From: Acidobacteria bacterium Ga0077534
Lineage (GTDB): Bacteria; Acidobacteriota; Blastocatellia; Pyrinomonadales; Pyrinomonadaceae
Assembly (NCBI GenBank): GCA_001464455.1
Contig: LNEI01000018.1
Coordinates: 475,343 to 539,342 of the forward strand
Length of the DNA stretch: 64,000 nucleotides
Direction of reading: 5' to 3'
Below the pieces are notes generated by a model. The model was not told the DNA's origin and did no database searches. It saw nothing but the letters and a program-made list of their open reading frames with translations. The position numbers and the translations under genes are program-made. Below, piece by piece: positions 52,170 through 61,297 of this stretch (its first letter is position 1; each line of letters opens with the position of its first letter).

Positions 52170-55100
52170 TCATTCCAGACCGACGAAGTCGAGGTCGTTG
52201 AGGCTTTGGCTGATCACCTGGATACGCGGGGCGAAGCGGTAGCGTTTGGATGCGACGCTGATGGTGTAGTTTTGGCCCGACGCGACGTTTGCAAATGAGT
52301 AGATGCCGAACGAGCTGGTCGTCGCGGTTCGGCGGACCCCGCCAGGTTCGACCAACGTCACGATGGCATTCCGCAGCCCAAGCCCCGACGGCGTCGTCAC
52401 CCGCCCACCGATCGTCACCGGCGGCCCGGCTAAAGCAACTGCCGGGGTAAACTCCGACGAATTCCCATCCGCATCCGTCGCCGTCGCCGTCAAACGGTCA
52501 CCCGCCACCACCCCAAGAGCCGCCGCATTCCCAAGATTCTTCTGCCTGGTTCCAGGTAAGCCGTTCGCATAGTCGCTCGCAGAATACTGATCAGTCCCAA
52601 TTAAAGTAATGCCCTGACCCATCGCGTCTGCCTCGTAAAAGTCGACCTTGATACCACTTGTACCGTAAACGGAATTTGCCGGGGCTGAATCTAACTGATA
52701 ACTAACGATCAGGTCTCCATCCACCAACGAAAGTGTCAAAGTCGGATAATTTTGCAGATTGTTTGGCCCGACATCAGCATCGGTTGGGTCATTGACAGTT
52801 AGGCCGTTACCGCCCAAATCGATGCCAGACAGAGCATTTCCAGAGATCCTGTTGGTGCCAATCCGGTTACCGCTACCCGCGGTCGACGCGAGAGTGATCC
52901 CGTTGCCGCCGTTATTCGCGATCACGTTGGCCGACTCAGGAGTCGTGCCGCCGATCGTGTTCGCTGACGACCCGGCCTCAACGTAGATACCCGAACCCAG
53001 ATTCTCATAGCTTCCTGCGATCTGAAGCGGGTTTTCCAAGAGCGTTCCCGTGGCATTGGGCGTAACAACGAATCCTTCAGGGATCGTGCCGATATAGTTG
53101 CCGTCGATTCTGTTCGCCTCGGCGTCGAACAGAATAATGCCGTGACCAGGAGTCATACCGATGCCGCGGTTACCGACGATGATGTTGTCTAGGAGGGTGT
53201 TATTTATCGCTCGAAGCACGGCGATCCCGCCTCCGCCGTTGCCAACGACGTTCATAAGGCCGTCACCCGAAACACCGAGCACGTTCTTGCGAACGGCATT
53301 CGACTGCGGCAAAAGTTCGTCAGAACTGCTAGCATTTGCGGTCATGATGATCCCTGCCTGCGTATTCCCGGAAATGAGATTGGCGTCGTCGTAAAGTGCA
53401 TTCACCGAGCCGAAACTGTTACTGCGGGCCCTCTCACCGATACCCATTCCATAAGCATTGGGTATTGGCGTTGCCCTGCCGGCTGATAGGCCGATAGTAT
53501 TTCTTCGTATGGAATTTTGCGTTATGTAGACCGCCCCGCTGGGAGCCTCGGATCTTTCAGCTTCATCGTCGAAATCCGGCCTCGGGTCGATTCCCGAGTT
53601 GAGCGTCGTCCCGACAAGAATGCCTACCACCTGGTTGCAAACCAAATTGTCGCTGACTATATTCCCACGAGAAGAGCCGCTAATGTGTACGCCAAACCCC
53701 TTGACACCAAACGCACCATCATCGATGGCGGCAGAGCCGAGGTCGTTCGTGCCGATCCGGTTTCCTATTACTTCCGTCCCGACCGAGTTCCCCGTTAGCA
53801 TGACACCCTTTGTATTGCCTGAGATGGTGTTGCCGATGACTGAGTTAGTCTCTGCTATTCCCTCTACACGAACGCCGTTTTCGTTGCCGATCGCTGTCAG
53901 ACCATCCATGGCCAGCCCGATCTTGTTATCAGCGACGATGTTACTGATCGCCTCTCCAAGAATGAGCACGCCGTTTGTATTGTTGCCAGAGATCAGATTC
54001 CGGCTTATGCCGACCTCACTGGCTTCGTCCTGTATAACAACTCCATTCGCATTGGGCAGAGCTTCATTGCCGGCTTTGTTCGTGCCAATACGGTTCTCAA
54101 TGATGAGCGTCTCACTAACGAGACCGGAAATCCGGATGCCGCTCGCTGTGTTGCCTGAGATCGTATTTCGCTTGATCTCGTTCAAGTTGGCCTCAGAATT
54201 CGCGGCTACGCCGATGTCGTTTGGTATAGAAAGTGTGCCGGCTTTGTTCGTGCCAATTTCATTGTCAAGAATAAAGTTTTGACTCGCCTCATCCGTGAGC
54301 AGCACACCAAACATCTCGTTCCCAGATATCAGGTTGAATTCGATGCGATTGCCGGCCGCGAAGTCCTGTAACCGTATGCCGGCCTGGTTGTTCCTGATCC
54401 GCGCAGACCCCGCTCGGTTTGTCCCGATCTGATTCTCGGCGATCACGTTGGCGTTTGCCTGCTCGGCAAATCTAATCCCGTCTTCTGTATTTCCCGAGAT
54501 GACATTGCGCTTGATCTGGTTGAGTCGAGAGCCACCGACCAAAAGTGCGCCGAAACGATTCTCGATCCTCAGCGTTTCGGCGCGGTTCACTCCGATGAAA
54601 TTGTCGAGTACCTCATTTGAAACTGAACCTTCCGACAGTAGAACGCCTGCCTCGGTGTTTCCGGCAATCACATTGTCGGTGACGCGATTGAGTGAAGCCG
54701 TGCCGGCGAATCTAACGCCGACGGCATTAGGGAGCGGTGCCGTCTCGGCCAGATTAGTCCCGAAACGGTTATTCGTGATTATATTGTTCGACGCCGTTCC
54801 CGACAGGTCCACTCCGAAATCGTTGCCCGAGATCAGGTTGTCTTCTATTCTATTTGCCGACGTGCCTGCAGCTGTGGTCAGTACTTTTATTCCAACAAGA
54901 TTCGGGCGTGGGTTGGCACCGTTCGGGTCGGTGCCGATCTTGTTGCGTCGGATCCGGCTGCGTGTTGCATCGGACGAGAGTTGAACGCCGGTCCGGTATG
55001 CTCCGATGACGCTAACGTCGATCTCGGTATTATCAGAAAAGATGGCAATGCCTGCCGACGGGTCCACTGCGCTTCCGGCCGCCCCTCCGCTGGGAGTGAT

Positions 55101-57023
55101 GCCGATGTAGCAAGAAGCAATGGAAACGTCTCTTGTCTCTACGCTGACTCCTACAACTGGGAATCGGGTAATAGAGATATTCGTCATTAACGATCCCTCA
55201 CTGCCCGGGGCGAAAACGAATCCTCGAGTTGCTTCCCCCTCAGAACTTCGTTCAACCTCGATTACGGGTGTTCCGTTCCACCCCGGCTGCGATCCTCCAA
55301 ACAGATTGACCGGCCCTGTTATTTCAGGAAGATTGGTACTAGGACGGATCGTCTGTGCAGTGCCGCCGGGGATGTTAAAGGCGATTAGATTCGGTCCCGC
55401 CAGGTCGTTGGCGGTCTGAATTGCCGCCCGAAGCGAGCATTCATTTTGATTGCCAGGCTGAGGATTGACGTCACAATAGTCGTCATCAAGATTGGCGTCA
55501 GGCTGATCGGTAGTTATGTTGACCTCAATATCGCTCGTGCATTGTCCTCCGAGCGATCGATTCTCCGGTCCGCCCGGCGGCGGTGGTGTGAGACGGTCTA
55601 TCACATAAGCAGAGCCATGCTGTGTCTGGGCCGTTCCGGGGTCGTCGAGGCGGGCTCCGATGACTATTGTGTCACTCGATATTGCTACGCTATAGCCGAA
55701 TTCATCTGAAGGTTGGCCATCGCTCGGGCTGATCGTTTCCTGTAATGCCCATGTCGTGCCGCTGCGAAGGTAGGCGAGGACCGTACCACTAGTGCTACCG
55801 GTTCCCAGCACAAACTGGGTGGGCTTTCCGACGATTGCGGTATCTCCTAAAATTGCAACGCTGGAGCCAAATCGGCTACTTGTTCCACCATCGTCTGCCG
55901 TTAGCTTTTGCTGCTGGGTCCACGTCGTGCCGTCGCTAACAAAAATATAGGCCGACCCTTGGAACCGGTTGGTTGTTCCGAGCTGGTCCCTGTCGGCGCC
56001 GACGATGACGGTATTGCCTGAAATTGCCACGCTACCCCCGAAATTTTTGTAGGCTGATCCATCGCCTGGAGTCAGTCGCTGTTGCTGCGTCCACTCGGTG
56101 CCGCATCGTACATAAATGTATGCCGCCTCTTGCGTTGTAAGGCTGGCGTTTGGCTCGCCGATGACGGCGGTATCACCTGAGATTGCCACTCTCGAGCCAA
56201 AACTATTGTCGCCGCCGGTGATGAGTGTCGTTTGCAGTGTCCATGCAGTGCCATCGCGTACAAAGACATGTACAAAGTCGTTATCGTCGGAAAATTCAAG
56301 GAAGCCGAATCCTGTGACAAGAACGGTATCGCCCGAGATTGCTGCGGTATAGCCCAACTTCCCCCCCTTGACGAGTGGTGTATCAGCATTGGTAAATCTC
56401 TTCTGGAGCGTCCATGTTGTACCGGTTCGGACAAATACGTATACGCCGCCCGAGTACTGTTCGGGCACATCGTGCTGCGGAGCTGCAACGACCACTGTAT
56501 CACCGGAAATACCTACAGTGTCGCCAAAAGCATTTCCATTGCCCGGAGGGGCGTCAGGGGCGGTTAATTTCTGCTGAAAAGTCCAGGACGCCCCGTTTCG
56601 GATAAAGATATAGGCCGCCCCCGGAATATTACCGTTATTGCCCTCAGGAAGGTTCGGTGCTCCGATGATCGCGGTGTTGCCGGAGATCGCCACGCTAGAA
56701 CCGAAATACCCCCGTTCTATACCGTCATTCGCCGTGAGCTTTACCGTGGCCTCCGGGCTGTTCGGTCTATCATCGTCCACAATGGACTTGAACGCGTTCG
56801 CAAGCGAGTCGTGGTCAGACTTTCCCTTCAGATAATTAACGGCTGAATCGCCTTTCAAGGTTGGCATTGTCTCAATCCCCTGAGTAGCGGCCGTTCGCGT
56901 ATAGAGTGCGAGCGACGCGAGGCAAAGAGCGACCATTGCTGCGAACCCAGCGAGAATAAGATATCTCTTTCCAAAACAAGTGTGAGCTCGTCCATGCCTA
57001 AGGTCATTGGTACTTTTCTTCAT
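52170..57023 (-). CDS. Giant secreted beta-propeller / beta-helix protein
   Basis: A 1617-residue exported protein. It has a signal anchor at about 25-45 (LILAGFAAMVALCLASLALY), then seven FG-GAP-like repeats at about 90-470, each built on FGxSVAISGDTxVIGAP, enough for a seven-bladed propeller. A CSLRAAI motif follows near 530. A very long right-handed beta-helix occupies about 545-1420, with recurring GNTxxGV, IxxNxIGTNxAG and SNxVxxN units of about 45 residues. The end (about 1535-1617, VTTPSGLGLRNAIVTLV) is a carboxypeptidase-regulatory-like beta sandwich. It probably binds polysaccharide or surfaces. GGAGC precedes the start. No cell-wall or type IX sorting tail is recognised. Confidence 0.88.
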   Translation of the reverse strand: MKKSTNDLRHGRAHTCFGKRYLILAGFAAMVALCLASLALYTRTAATQGIETMPTLKGDSAVNYLKGKSDHDSLANAFKSIVDDDRPNSPEATVKLTANDGIERGYFGSSVAISGNTAIIGAPNLPEGNNGNIPGAAYIFIRNGASWTFQQKLTAPDAPPGNGNAFGDTVGISGDTVVVAAPQHDVPEQYSGGVYVFVRTGTTWTLQKRFTNADTPLVKGGKLGYTAAISGDTVLVTGFGFLEFSDDNDFVHVFVRDGTAWTLQTTLITGGDNSFGSRVAISGDTAVIGEPNASLTTQEAAYIYVRCGTEWTQQQRLTPGDGSAYKNFGGSVAISGNTVIVGADRDQLGTTNRFQGSAYIFVSDGTTWTQQQKLTADDGGTSSRFGSSVAILGDTAIVGKPTQFVLGTGSTSGTVLAYLRSGTTWALQETISPSDGQPSDEFGYSVAISSDTIVIGARLDDPGTAQTQHGSAYVIDRLTPPPPGGPENRSLGGQCTSDIEVNITTDQPDANLDDDYCDVNPQPGNQNECSLRAAIQTANDLAGPNLIAFNIPGGTAQTIRPSTNLPEITGPVNLFGGSQPGWNGTPVIEVERSSEGEATRGFVFAPGSEGSLMTNISITRFPVVGVSVETRDVSIASCYIGITPSGGAAGSAVDPSAGIAIFSDNTEIDVSVIGAYRTGVQLSSDATRSRIRRNKIGTDPNGANPRPNLVGIKVLTTAAGTSANRIEDNLISGNDFGVDLSGTASNNIITNNRFGTNLAETAPLPNAVGVRFAGTASLNRVTDNVIAGNTEAGVLLSEGSVSNEVLDNFIGVNRAETLRIENRFGALLVGGSRLNQIKRNVISGNTEDGIRFAEQANANVIAENQIGTNRAGSARIRNNQAGIRLQDFAAGNRIEFNLISGNEMFGVLLTDEASQNFILDNEIGTNKAGTLSIPNDIGVAANSEANLNEIKRNTISGNTASGIRISGLVSETLIIENRIGTNKAGNEALPNANGVVIQDEASEVGISRNLISGNNTNGVLILGEAISNIVADNKIGLAMDGLTAIGNENGVRVEGIAETNSVIGNTISGNTKGVMLTGNSVGTEVIGNRIGTNDLGSAAIDDGAFGVKGFGVHISGSSRGNIVSDNLVCNQVVGILVGTTLNSGIDPRPDFDDEAERSEAPSGAVYITQNSIRRNTIGLSAGRATPIPNAYGMGIGERARSNSFGSVNALYDDANLISGNTQAGIIMTANASSSDELLPQSNAVRKNVLGVSGDGLMNVVGNGGGGIAVLRAINNTLLDNIIVGNRGIGMTPGHGIILFDAEANRIDGNYIGTIPEGFVVTPNATGTLLENPLQIAGSYENLGSGIYVEAGSSANTIGGTTPESANVIANNGGNGITLASTAGSGNRIGTNRISGNALSGIDLGGNGLTVNDPTDADVGPNNLQNYPTLTLSLVDGDLIVSYQLDSAPANSVYGTSGIKVDFYEADAMGQGITLIGTDQYSASDYANGLPGTRQKNLGNAAALGVVAGDRLTATATDADGNSSEFTPAVALAGPPVTIGGRVTTPSGLGLRNAIVTLVEPGGVRRTATTSSFGIYSFANVASGQNYTISVASKRYRFAPRIQVISQSLNDLDFVGLE

Positions 57024-57147
57024 AAGGGCTCCGGTCCGTAGTTTTCTATGGCTTCACAAGTATATGCGTGAAAAGTTGCCGGAGGGAGACAAAAACAATG
57101 CTCGCTCCTTCATCTACGTCACTGCCCTATAGAAATAAGCTTATCCG

Positions 57148-57606
57148 TCACTGCTGATGAGATACGCGCGGGTCTTGATCGCGGCGTTCTCTTGGGTCGG
57201 ATTTCCAGCCGGGGCCGGGGTTGCGGCCGCGGCCGGCTCGGGTGGTTTCGTTTAGGTCTAGGATGAGGATGCCGTTGTGGTTGAACTCGGGTTTGGTAAA
57301 AGCTTCCGTGCCCGCGATGGCGATGCGGTTTTGGCGGATGAACTGGGAAGCGGGAATGTAGTAGGCACCGAATGTTTTGGCGATGAGCGGCACTACGCCC
57401 GCTCCGCGTGGGTCCGCGGGCTCGATGGCGATCTTGTTCAGATCCGGCTCGTAATAAAGCGTGACAGCCCGCGGACGGCCCAAGTCAATATGGGCCTGGC
57501 GGTTGACATGGATCTGGCCGTTGCGGTTGATCGTGATGTGATGGCGATTAAACCCCCGTTCCTTCTTGATGCCATTAAACTTGAGCCAATTGCTATGCAG
57601 TGTCAT
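57148..57606 (-). CDS. Unidentified 152-residue protein, possible AbrB-like N-terminus
   Basis: Not recognised. It is probably a real gene because it has a good promoter (57637-57665) and AAGGAG 6-8 nt before its ATG. The N-terminus HHITINRNGQIHVNRQAHID then LGRPRAVTLYY resembles the swapped-hairpin pattern of AbrB/SpoVT DNA-binding domains. The middle (GAYYIPASQFIRQNRIAIAG) is beta-rich. The last 30 residues are Arg/Gly/Pro-rich and probably disordered. It is followed by the large secreted-protein gene with a 124-bp gap. Confidence 0.65.
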   Translation of the reverse strand: MTLHSNWLKFNGIKKERGFNRHHITINRNGQIHVNRQAHIDLGRPRAVTLYYEPDLNKIAIEPADPRGAGVVPLIAKTFGAYYIPASQFIRQNRIAIAGTEAFTKPEFNHNGILILDLNETTRAGRGRNPGPGWKSDPRERRDQDPRVSHQQ

Positions 57607-57636
57607 AAAACGATCTCCTTTTGAAGTAAGGTTTCA

Positions 57637-57665
57637 TAGATAGCACATTCTTGCACACGCGTCAA
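57637..57665 (-). promoter_or_regulatory. Promoter of the 152-residue gene
   Basis: On the minus strand TTGACG (57665-57660), a 17-bp spacer and TATCTA (57642-57637). The start would be near 57630, leaving a leader of about 24 nt that contains AAGGAG. Confidence 0.65.
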
Positions 57666-57687
57666 GGGCACAGGTCTCGAGGTATTG

Positions 57688-57768
57688 CCGTCGGCTTCAG
57701 CCGACGGATCATGACTGCCCACATCGATATCCCGCCAAAAGCCGACGGCGTCGGGTTTTGGCGGGATA
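57688..57768. repeat. Two intergenic hairpins
   Basis: CCGTCGGC-ttca-GCCGACGG (57688-57707) is a perfect 8-bp stem. TATCCCGCCAAAA (57728-57740) pairs exactly with TTTTGGCGGGATA (57756-57768), enclosing CCGAC-ggc-GTCGG. Neither is followed by a T-run or serves an obvious gene end. Confidence 0.8.
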
Positions 57769-57791
57769 GACGCGTTAAAGCTCCTCAAGAG

Positions 57792-58027
57792 GATGGCTGA
57801 AAAGTCTCCTTCTTGGCCGTGGAGCGGCTAAAGATTCTAGCCAGACGTGAAACGTCTGGGGATCTCGCGTCGACGCATATCGCCCTGAAGGGGCGAAGGA
57901 CCCACTGCTTACGGGCGTGTCTGCCGCACCTTCAGTGCGGGGATCGCTGAACGTATTTTTCCAGACGTTCCACGTCTGGCTAGATTCTCTGGCGGTTTCA
58001 CCGCCCAAAATCGACTTTTCAAACATC
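57792..58027. repeat. Long composite palindrome (BIME-like)
   Basis: The inner arms 57832-57859 and 57961-57988 are 28-bp inverted copies with two mismatches, each containing its own hairpin (CCAGACGT-gaa-ACGTCTGG and CCAGACGT-tcc-ACGTCTGG). Similarity extends outward to GATGGCTGAAAAGTC on the left and GACTTTTCAAACATC on the right. Between the arms are further hairpins, including CCGCAC-cttca-GTGCGG. Outside, GGCGGT-ttc-ACCGCC lies at 57991-58005. No gene is present in 57666-58247. Confidence 0.85.
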
Positions 58028-58198
58028 GTCCAATCAAAATTCAAACTCCCCACTACCCAGCATCTTCGTAACCGTCATGTCTTTTCATGGCATCCATCGT
58101 GGCACGACGTTTGAGCGATCGTCGTCTGTGTGTCATTGCGAGACATATATGCGGGATTTGGCCGAAAACGACCCATCCTAGGCGCTGCCAGAAACGCA

Positions 58199-58227
58199 AA
58201 AAAGGCGACCGATCTGGCCGCCTTTTT
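58199..58227 (-). terminator. Intrinsic terminator of rne
   Basis: AAAAAGGCG pairs with CGCCTTTTT around a GG/CC-closed loop, with a run of six T on the minus strand. It begins 20 nt after the RNase stop. It could work in both directions. Confidence 0.8.
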
Positions 58228-58247
58228 GGTTGTTAATACGTCTGAGT

Positions 58248-60836
58248 TTACACAAACGCGAAATCGAACTGGGCCTGGTGGATCGACTTGTCGGAGTTGA
58301 TGTCGATGTGGCCGAGGTAGTGTTCGATCTCGTCGAGGACCTCGCGTTCGGTTGAGCGGAATGCCTGGGTTACGTCGGGGTGAACGCGGAGCGTTGTCTG
58401 GCGTACGTCTTCGACGCTCTTTGAGAGGCGACGGGCTTCGGCGAGTATCTCGTAGCAGACCGTGGTCGGCGATTTCACCCAGCCGGCACCTTCGCAATAG
58501 TCGCACGGGGCACACATGGTGCGTTCGAGCGACTGCTTGACGCGTTTGCGGGTCATGATGATCAGGCCGAAATCGTTGAAAGACAACACCTTAGTAGGCG
58601 AGCGGTCGCTGGCGAGGGCTTCCTGAAGAGCCTGCGAGACCTTGTGCCGGTTGCGGCGGTCTTCCATGTCGATGAGGTCGAGAACGATGATGCCGCCGAG
58701 GTCGCGAAGCCGTATCTGGCGTGCGATCTCATCGACCGCTTCCATATTGGTCTTGGTGATCGTGTCCTCGAGCCGTGCATTGCCTTTACCAACAAATTTG
58801 CCGGTATTGACGTCGATCGAAACGAGAGCCTCGGTCTGATTGATGACGAGATAGCCGCCGGAACGAAGCCAAACACGCGGTTTCAGAGCCTTGTCGATCT
58901 CTTCCTGAACGCCGTAGTAATCGAGGATCGGCTCGTCGCGGGTGTAGAGCTTGATGCGGTTGACCATCCTCGGCTGGATCAGGTTGATAAACTCGACCGT
59001 GCGGAGATATTCCTCTTCGCTGTCAACGCGGATCGCCGCAAAATCCTCGGAAAGCTGGTCGCGAAGGATGCGTTGGACGAGGTCGAGGTCCTGATGGATC
59101 AGTGCCGGGGACTTCTTCTTTTCCGAGCCTTTCTTCGATTCCGCCCACATTTTGGCGAGATACTTGGCATCGTTTCGAAGGTCTTCCTCAGCTATGCCGA
59201 TGCCCGCCGTGCGGACGATAAAGCCGCCAGCCGGAATATCAGCATCCTGACGAATACGCTGGATCAGCGTGCGAAGCCGGCTTCGCTCGGTCGATGACTC
59301 GATCTTACGCGAAACGCCGAGATGCTCGATCGTCGGCATATAGACCAGATATCGTCCCGGAAGAGCGATGTGCGACGTGATGCGTGCTCCCTTCTTGGCG
59401 ATGGGCTCTTTGGCGATCTGGACGAGTATCTCTTGCCCTTCCCGCAGCAGGTCTGAGATGGTCGGCTGCTGAGGACGCCCGCCGCGATCGTTGCGATCGT
59501 TGCGGTCAAATTTTTTGCCGTCGCCACTCGGACGATCACCACTCGGACGATCACCACTCGGACGGTCACCACTCGGACGGTCACCACGATCACGTCCGCC
59601 GCGTCCGCCGCGTCGATTGCGGTCACGATCACGTCCACGATCATCGCCCTGCTGTTGCTGCTGCGGCCTGTCAGGCTGCTCTTCACGAGCTTCCGGCTCG
59701 CGGTCCTCGGTCGGGGCTTCAACTGCGATCGGCTCAGGAGCGGTTTGTTCATCTGCAGACTGCTCGACGCTTTCGCTATCGTTTTCGCCGCCTTCACCGC
59801 TTTCATCCGGATTCTCGTCCGAGCGAAGCTTGCCGTTACCGCCGCGACGACGTCCACGCCCGCCACGCCTTACGGCCATTTCAGCCTTGTCGTCAGACTC
59901 TTTCTCGCTGGCCTGAGCATCAGCAAGTTCCTCTTCCTTGGTCTTCTTTTTGGAGGTTTTCGAGAATTTGCCCTTCGCCGGAGCACGCTTTGCAGCGGGC
60001 TTTTTCTTGGCCGGGGCTTTTTCTTCGCCCTCGTCAGCAGCTTTAGTTTTGCGACGCGTTTTCTTTGCCGGAGCCGGATCTTCGTCTTCGTCAGCTATCC
60101 GTTCAAACCCGCCAGCTTCTCCGCCAACCTCGGCCAGCAGCGAGCCGACCTCGGCTTCCGCCGTCGTCTCCATATCAAACTCGATCGCCCGCACACGGTC
60201 AACGATCGCTTCCTGGACATAAGCGTCCTTGAACATCTCGCCCGTGTCGCTGTCGTCGCTGATCCGCTCAAAGCCGGAGTTGTCAAAATCGATATCGATC
60301 AAAGGCTCCGCTTCGACCTTTTCCTCGACAACTGGCTCCTCGGCCTTGCCGCGTCGGCCTCTACCGCGTGACCCACGGCCTTTCTTCGGTTCGGGATCGG
60401 CTACGGGAAGAACCTCGTCGATGTCGACCTCGACCGCATCGTCAACGGATTCCGTTATCTCAGCAAGTGGCTCGGCAAGCTCCTGTGTGGAGTCCATCTG
60501 CTTCTCACGCTCGATGCGTGAACGATCGATCTGCTCGTTAGCCTCGCGTTTAACTTCCTCAGGCGAGCCTTTCTTATTCATCACGATCCGTTCAATTTCC
60601 TCATCTTCATCGAAGAAATCCGAAACGTAGAGAAACGCGTCTCGCTCCAGGCCGATGTCGACAAATGCCGACTGCATCCCGGGCAAAACCCTCATAACAC
60701 GGCCTTTATAGACATTTCCGACTACGCCGGAATTCTCCTCGCCGCGTTCAATATAAAATTCTGTTACTTTGCCATTCTCTAGAATGGCGATCTTTTTTTC
60801 CCGACCATTAACGGTCACGATCATTTCTTTTGCCAT
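58248..60836 (-). CDS. rne: RNase E/G family endoribonuclease with a large insertion in the S1 domain
   Basis: An 862-residue single-strand endoribonuclease for mRNA decay and rRNA processing. The S1 domain starts normally (NVYKGRVMRVLPGMQSAF, RDAFLYVSDFF to about residue 75), but its second half (ISDLLREGQEILVQIAKEPI) resumes only at about 455. Between lie some 370 residues of acidic, then Lys/Ala-rich, then Arg/Gly-rich low-complexity sequence. The catalytic part has GGIIVLDLIDMEDRRNR with the magnesium-binding Asp pair, and the zinc-link CDYCEGAG. There is no long C-terminal degradosome scaffold. The insertion may take over that role. AGGA lies about 12 nt upstream. Confidence 0.93.
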   Translation of the reverse strand: MAKEMIVTVNGREKKIAILENGKVTEFYIERGEENSGVVGNVYKGRVMRVLPGMQSAFVDIGLERDAFLYVSDFFDEDEEIERIVMNKKGSPEEVKREANEQIDRSRIEREKQMDSTQELAEPLAEITESVDDAVEVDIDEVLPVADPEPKKGRGSRGRGRRGKAEEPVVEEKVEAEPLIDIDFDNSGFERISDDSDTGEMFKDAYVQEAIVDRVRAIEFDMETTAEAEVGSLLAEVGGEAGGFERIADEDEDPAPAKKTRRKTKAADEGEEKAPAKKKPAAKRAPAKGKFSKTSKKKTKEEELADAQASEKESDDKAEMAVRRGGRGRRRGGNGKLRSDENPDESGEGGENDSESVEQSADEQTAPEPIAVEAPTEDREPEAREEQPDRPQQQQQGDDRGRDRDRNRRGGRGGRDRGDRPSGDRPSGDRPSGDRPSGDGKKFDRNDRNDRGGRPQQPTISDLLREGQEILVQIAKEPIAKKGARITSHIALPGRYLVYMPTIEHLGVSRKIESSTERSRLRTLIQRIRQDADIPAGGFIVRTAGIGIAEEDLRNDAKYLAKMWAESKKGSEKKKSPALIHQDLDLVQRILRDQLSEDFAAIRVDSEEEYLRTVEFINLIQPRMVNRIKLYTRDEPILDYYGVQEEIDKALKPRVWLRSGGYLVINQTEALVSIDVNTGKFVGKGNARLEDTITKTNMEAVDEIARQIRLRDLGGIIVLDLIDMEDRRNRHKVSQALQEALASDRSPTKVLSFNDFGLIIMTRKRVKQSLERTMCAPCDYCEGAGWVKSPTTVCYEILAEARRLSKSVEDVRQTTLRVHPDVTQAFRSTEREVLDEIEHYLGHIDINSDKSIHQAQFDFAFV
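59521..59585. repeat. 15-bp tandem repeat inside rne
   Basis: About four copies of ACTCGGACGRTCACC (plus-strand orientation), encoding PSGDR repeats on the minus strand. Copies differ at one position, changing in step from A to G. It lies within the disordered insertion. Confidence 0.88.
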
Positions 60837-61283
60837 GCAAACAATATCCTTTTTGTAGATTCGGTCGAGTGCCGCTGCTCATTCAGAAACAGGCGGAAAG
60901 AAGTGATTTTGATGCACAGTGGTTAAAGATCGGCGAGAGCGAATACACGTGTATTGGTCTTACAGCTTGGTCTTAGAGCTATGCCCTAAGTAGAGGTATG
61001 AACAAAATTTCACGTTTGGGAACTCTCTCGGTGAAGAGATATTTCTCTTTACCTTCGGGGAGCACCGATCTTTTCAAAAAGAGTGCTCAAACCCGCAAAT
61101 CTCGAACCGTACAAGGACTTCAGAAGTCCTGCCAAAAATCTTCTACCCGTCTGCTTAATTTCCGTTAAAGATCCCGATCACAAACGGCGGCAAACTGCGA
61201 GCAGTATAACGAATAATTGGAATTTAGTAAATACAAATCGCAGAATCCGTTGGGCCGGATAAACGGCGAACGGTTTTCCGCGA
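60837..61283. other. Long divergent intergenic region between rne and the DNA polymerase gene
   Basis: About 450 bp without a credible gene. It contains the perfect palindrome AATACACGTGTATT (60942-60955), a hairpin AGGACTT-cag-AAGTCCT (61114-61130), AGAGA-tatt-TCTCT, and distant TCGGTG/CACCGA arms around 61028-61068. A structured 5' UTR for rne is possible, as in E. coli where rne autoregulates through its leader. No known small-RNA family was recognised. Confidence 0.4.
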
Positions 61284-61289
61284 TACAAT
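61284..61289 (+). promoter_or_regulatory. Putative -10 box of the DNA polymerase gene
   Basis: TACAAT ends 8 nt before the preferred ATG at 61298, again with no Shine-Dalgarno. Confidence 0.35.
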
Positions 61290-61297
61290 ATAAGCAA

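Noticed and set aside
59521-59585. Regular 15-bp repeats that might suggest a CRISPR or minisatellite
   Set aside because: There are no spacers, and the period is a multiple of three inside a coding region, giving PSGDR repeats.
59655-60371. 238-codon plus-strand frame within rne
   Set aside because: It reads the low-complexity insertion of the RNase in antisense.
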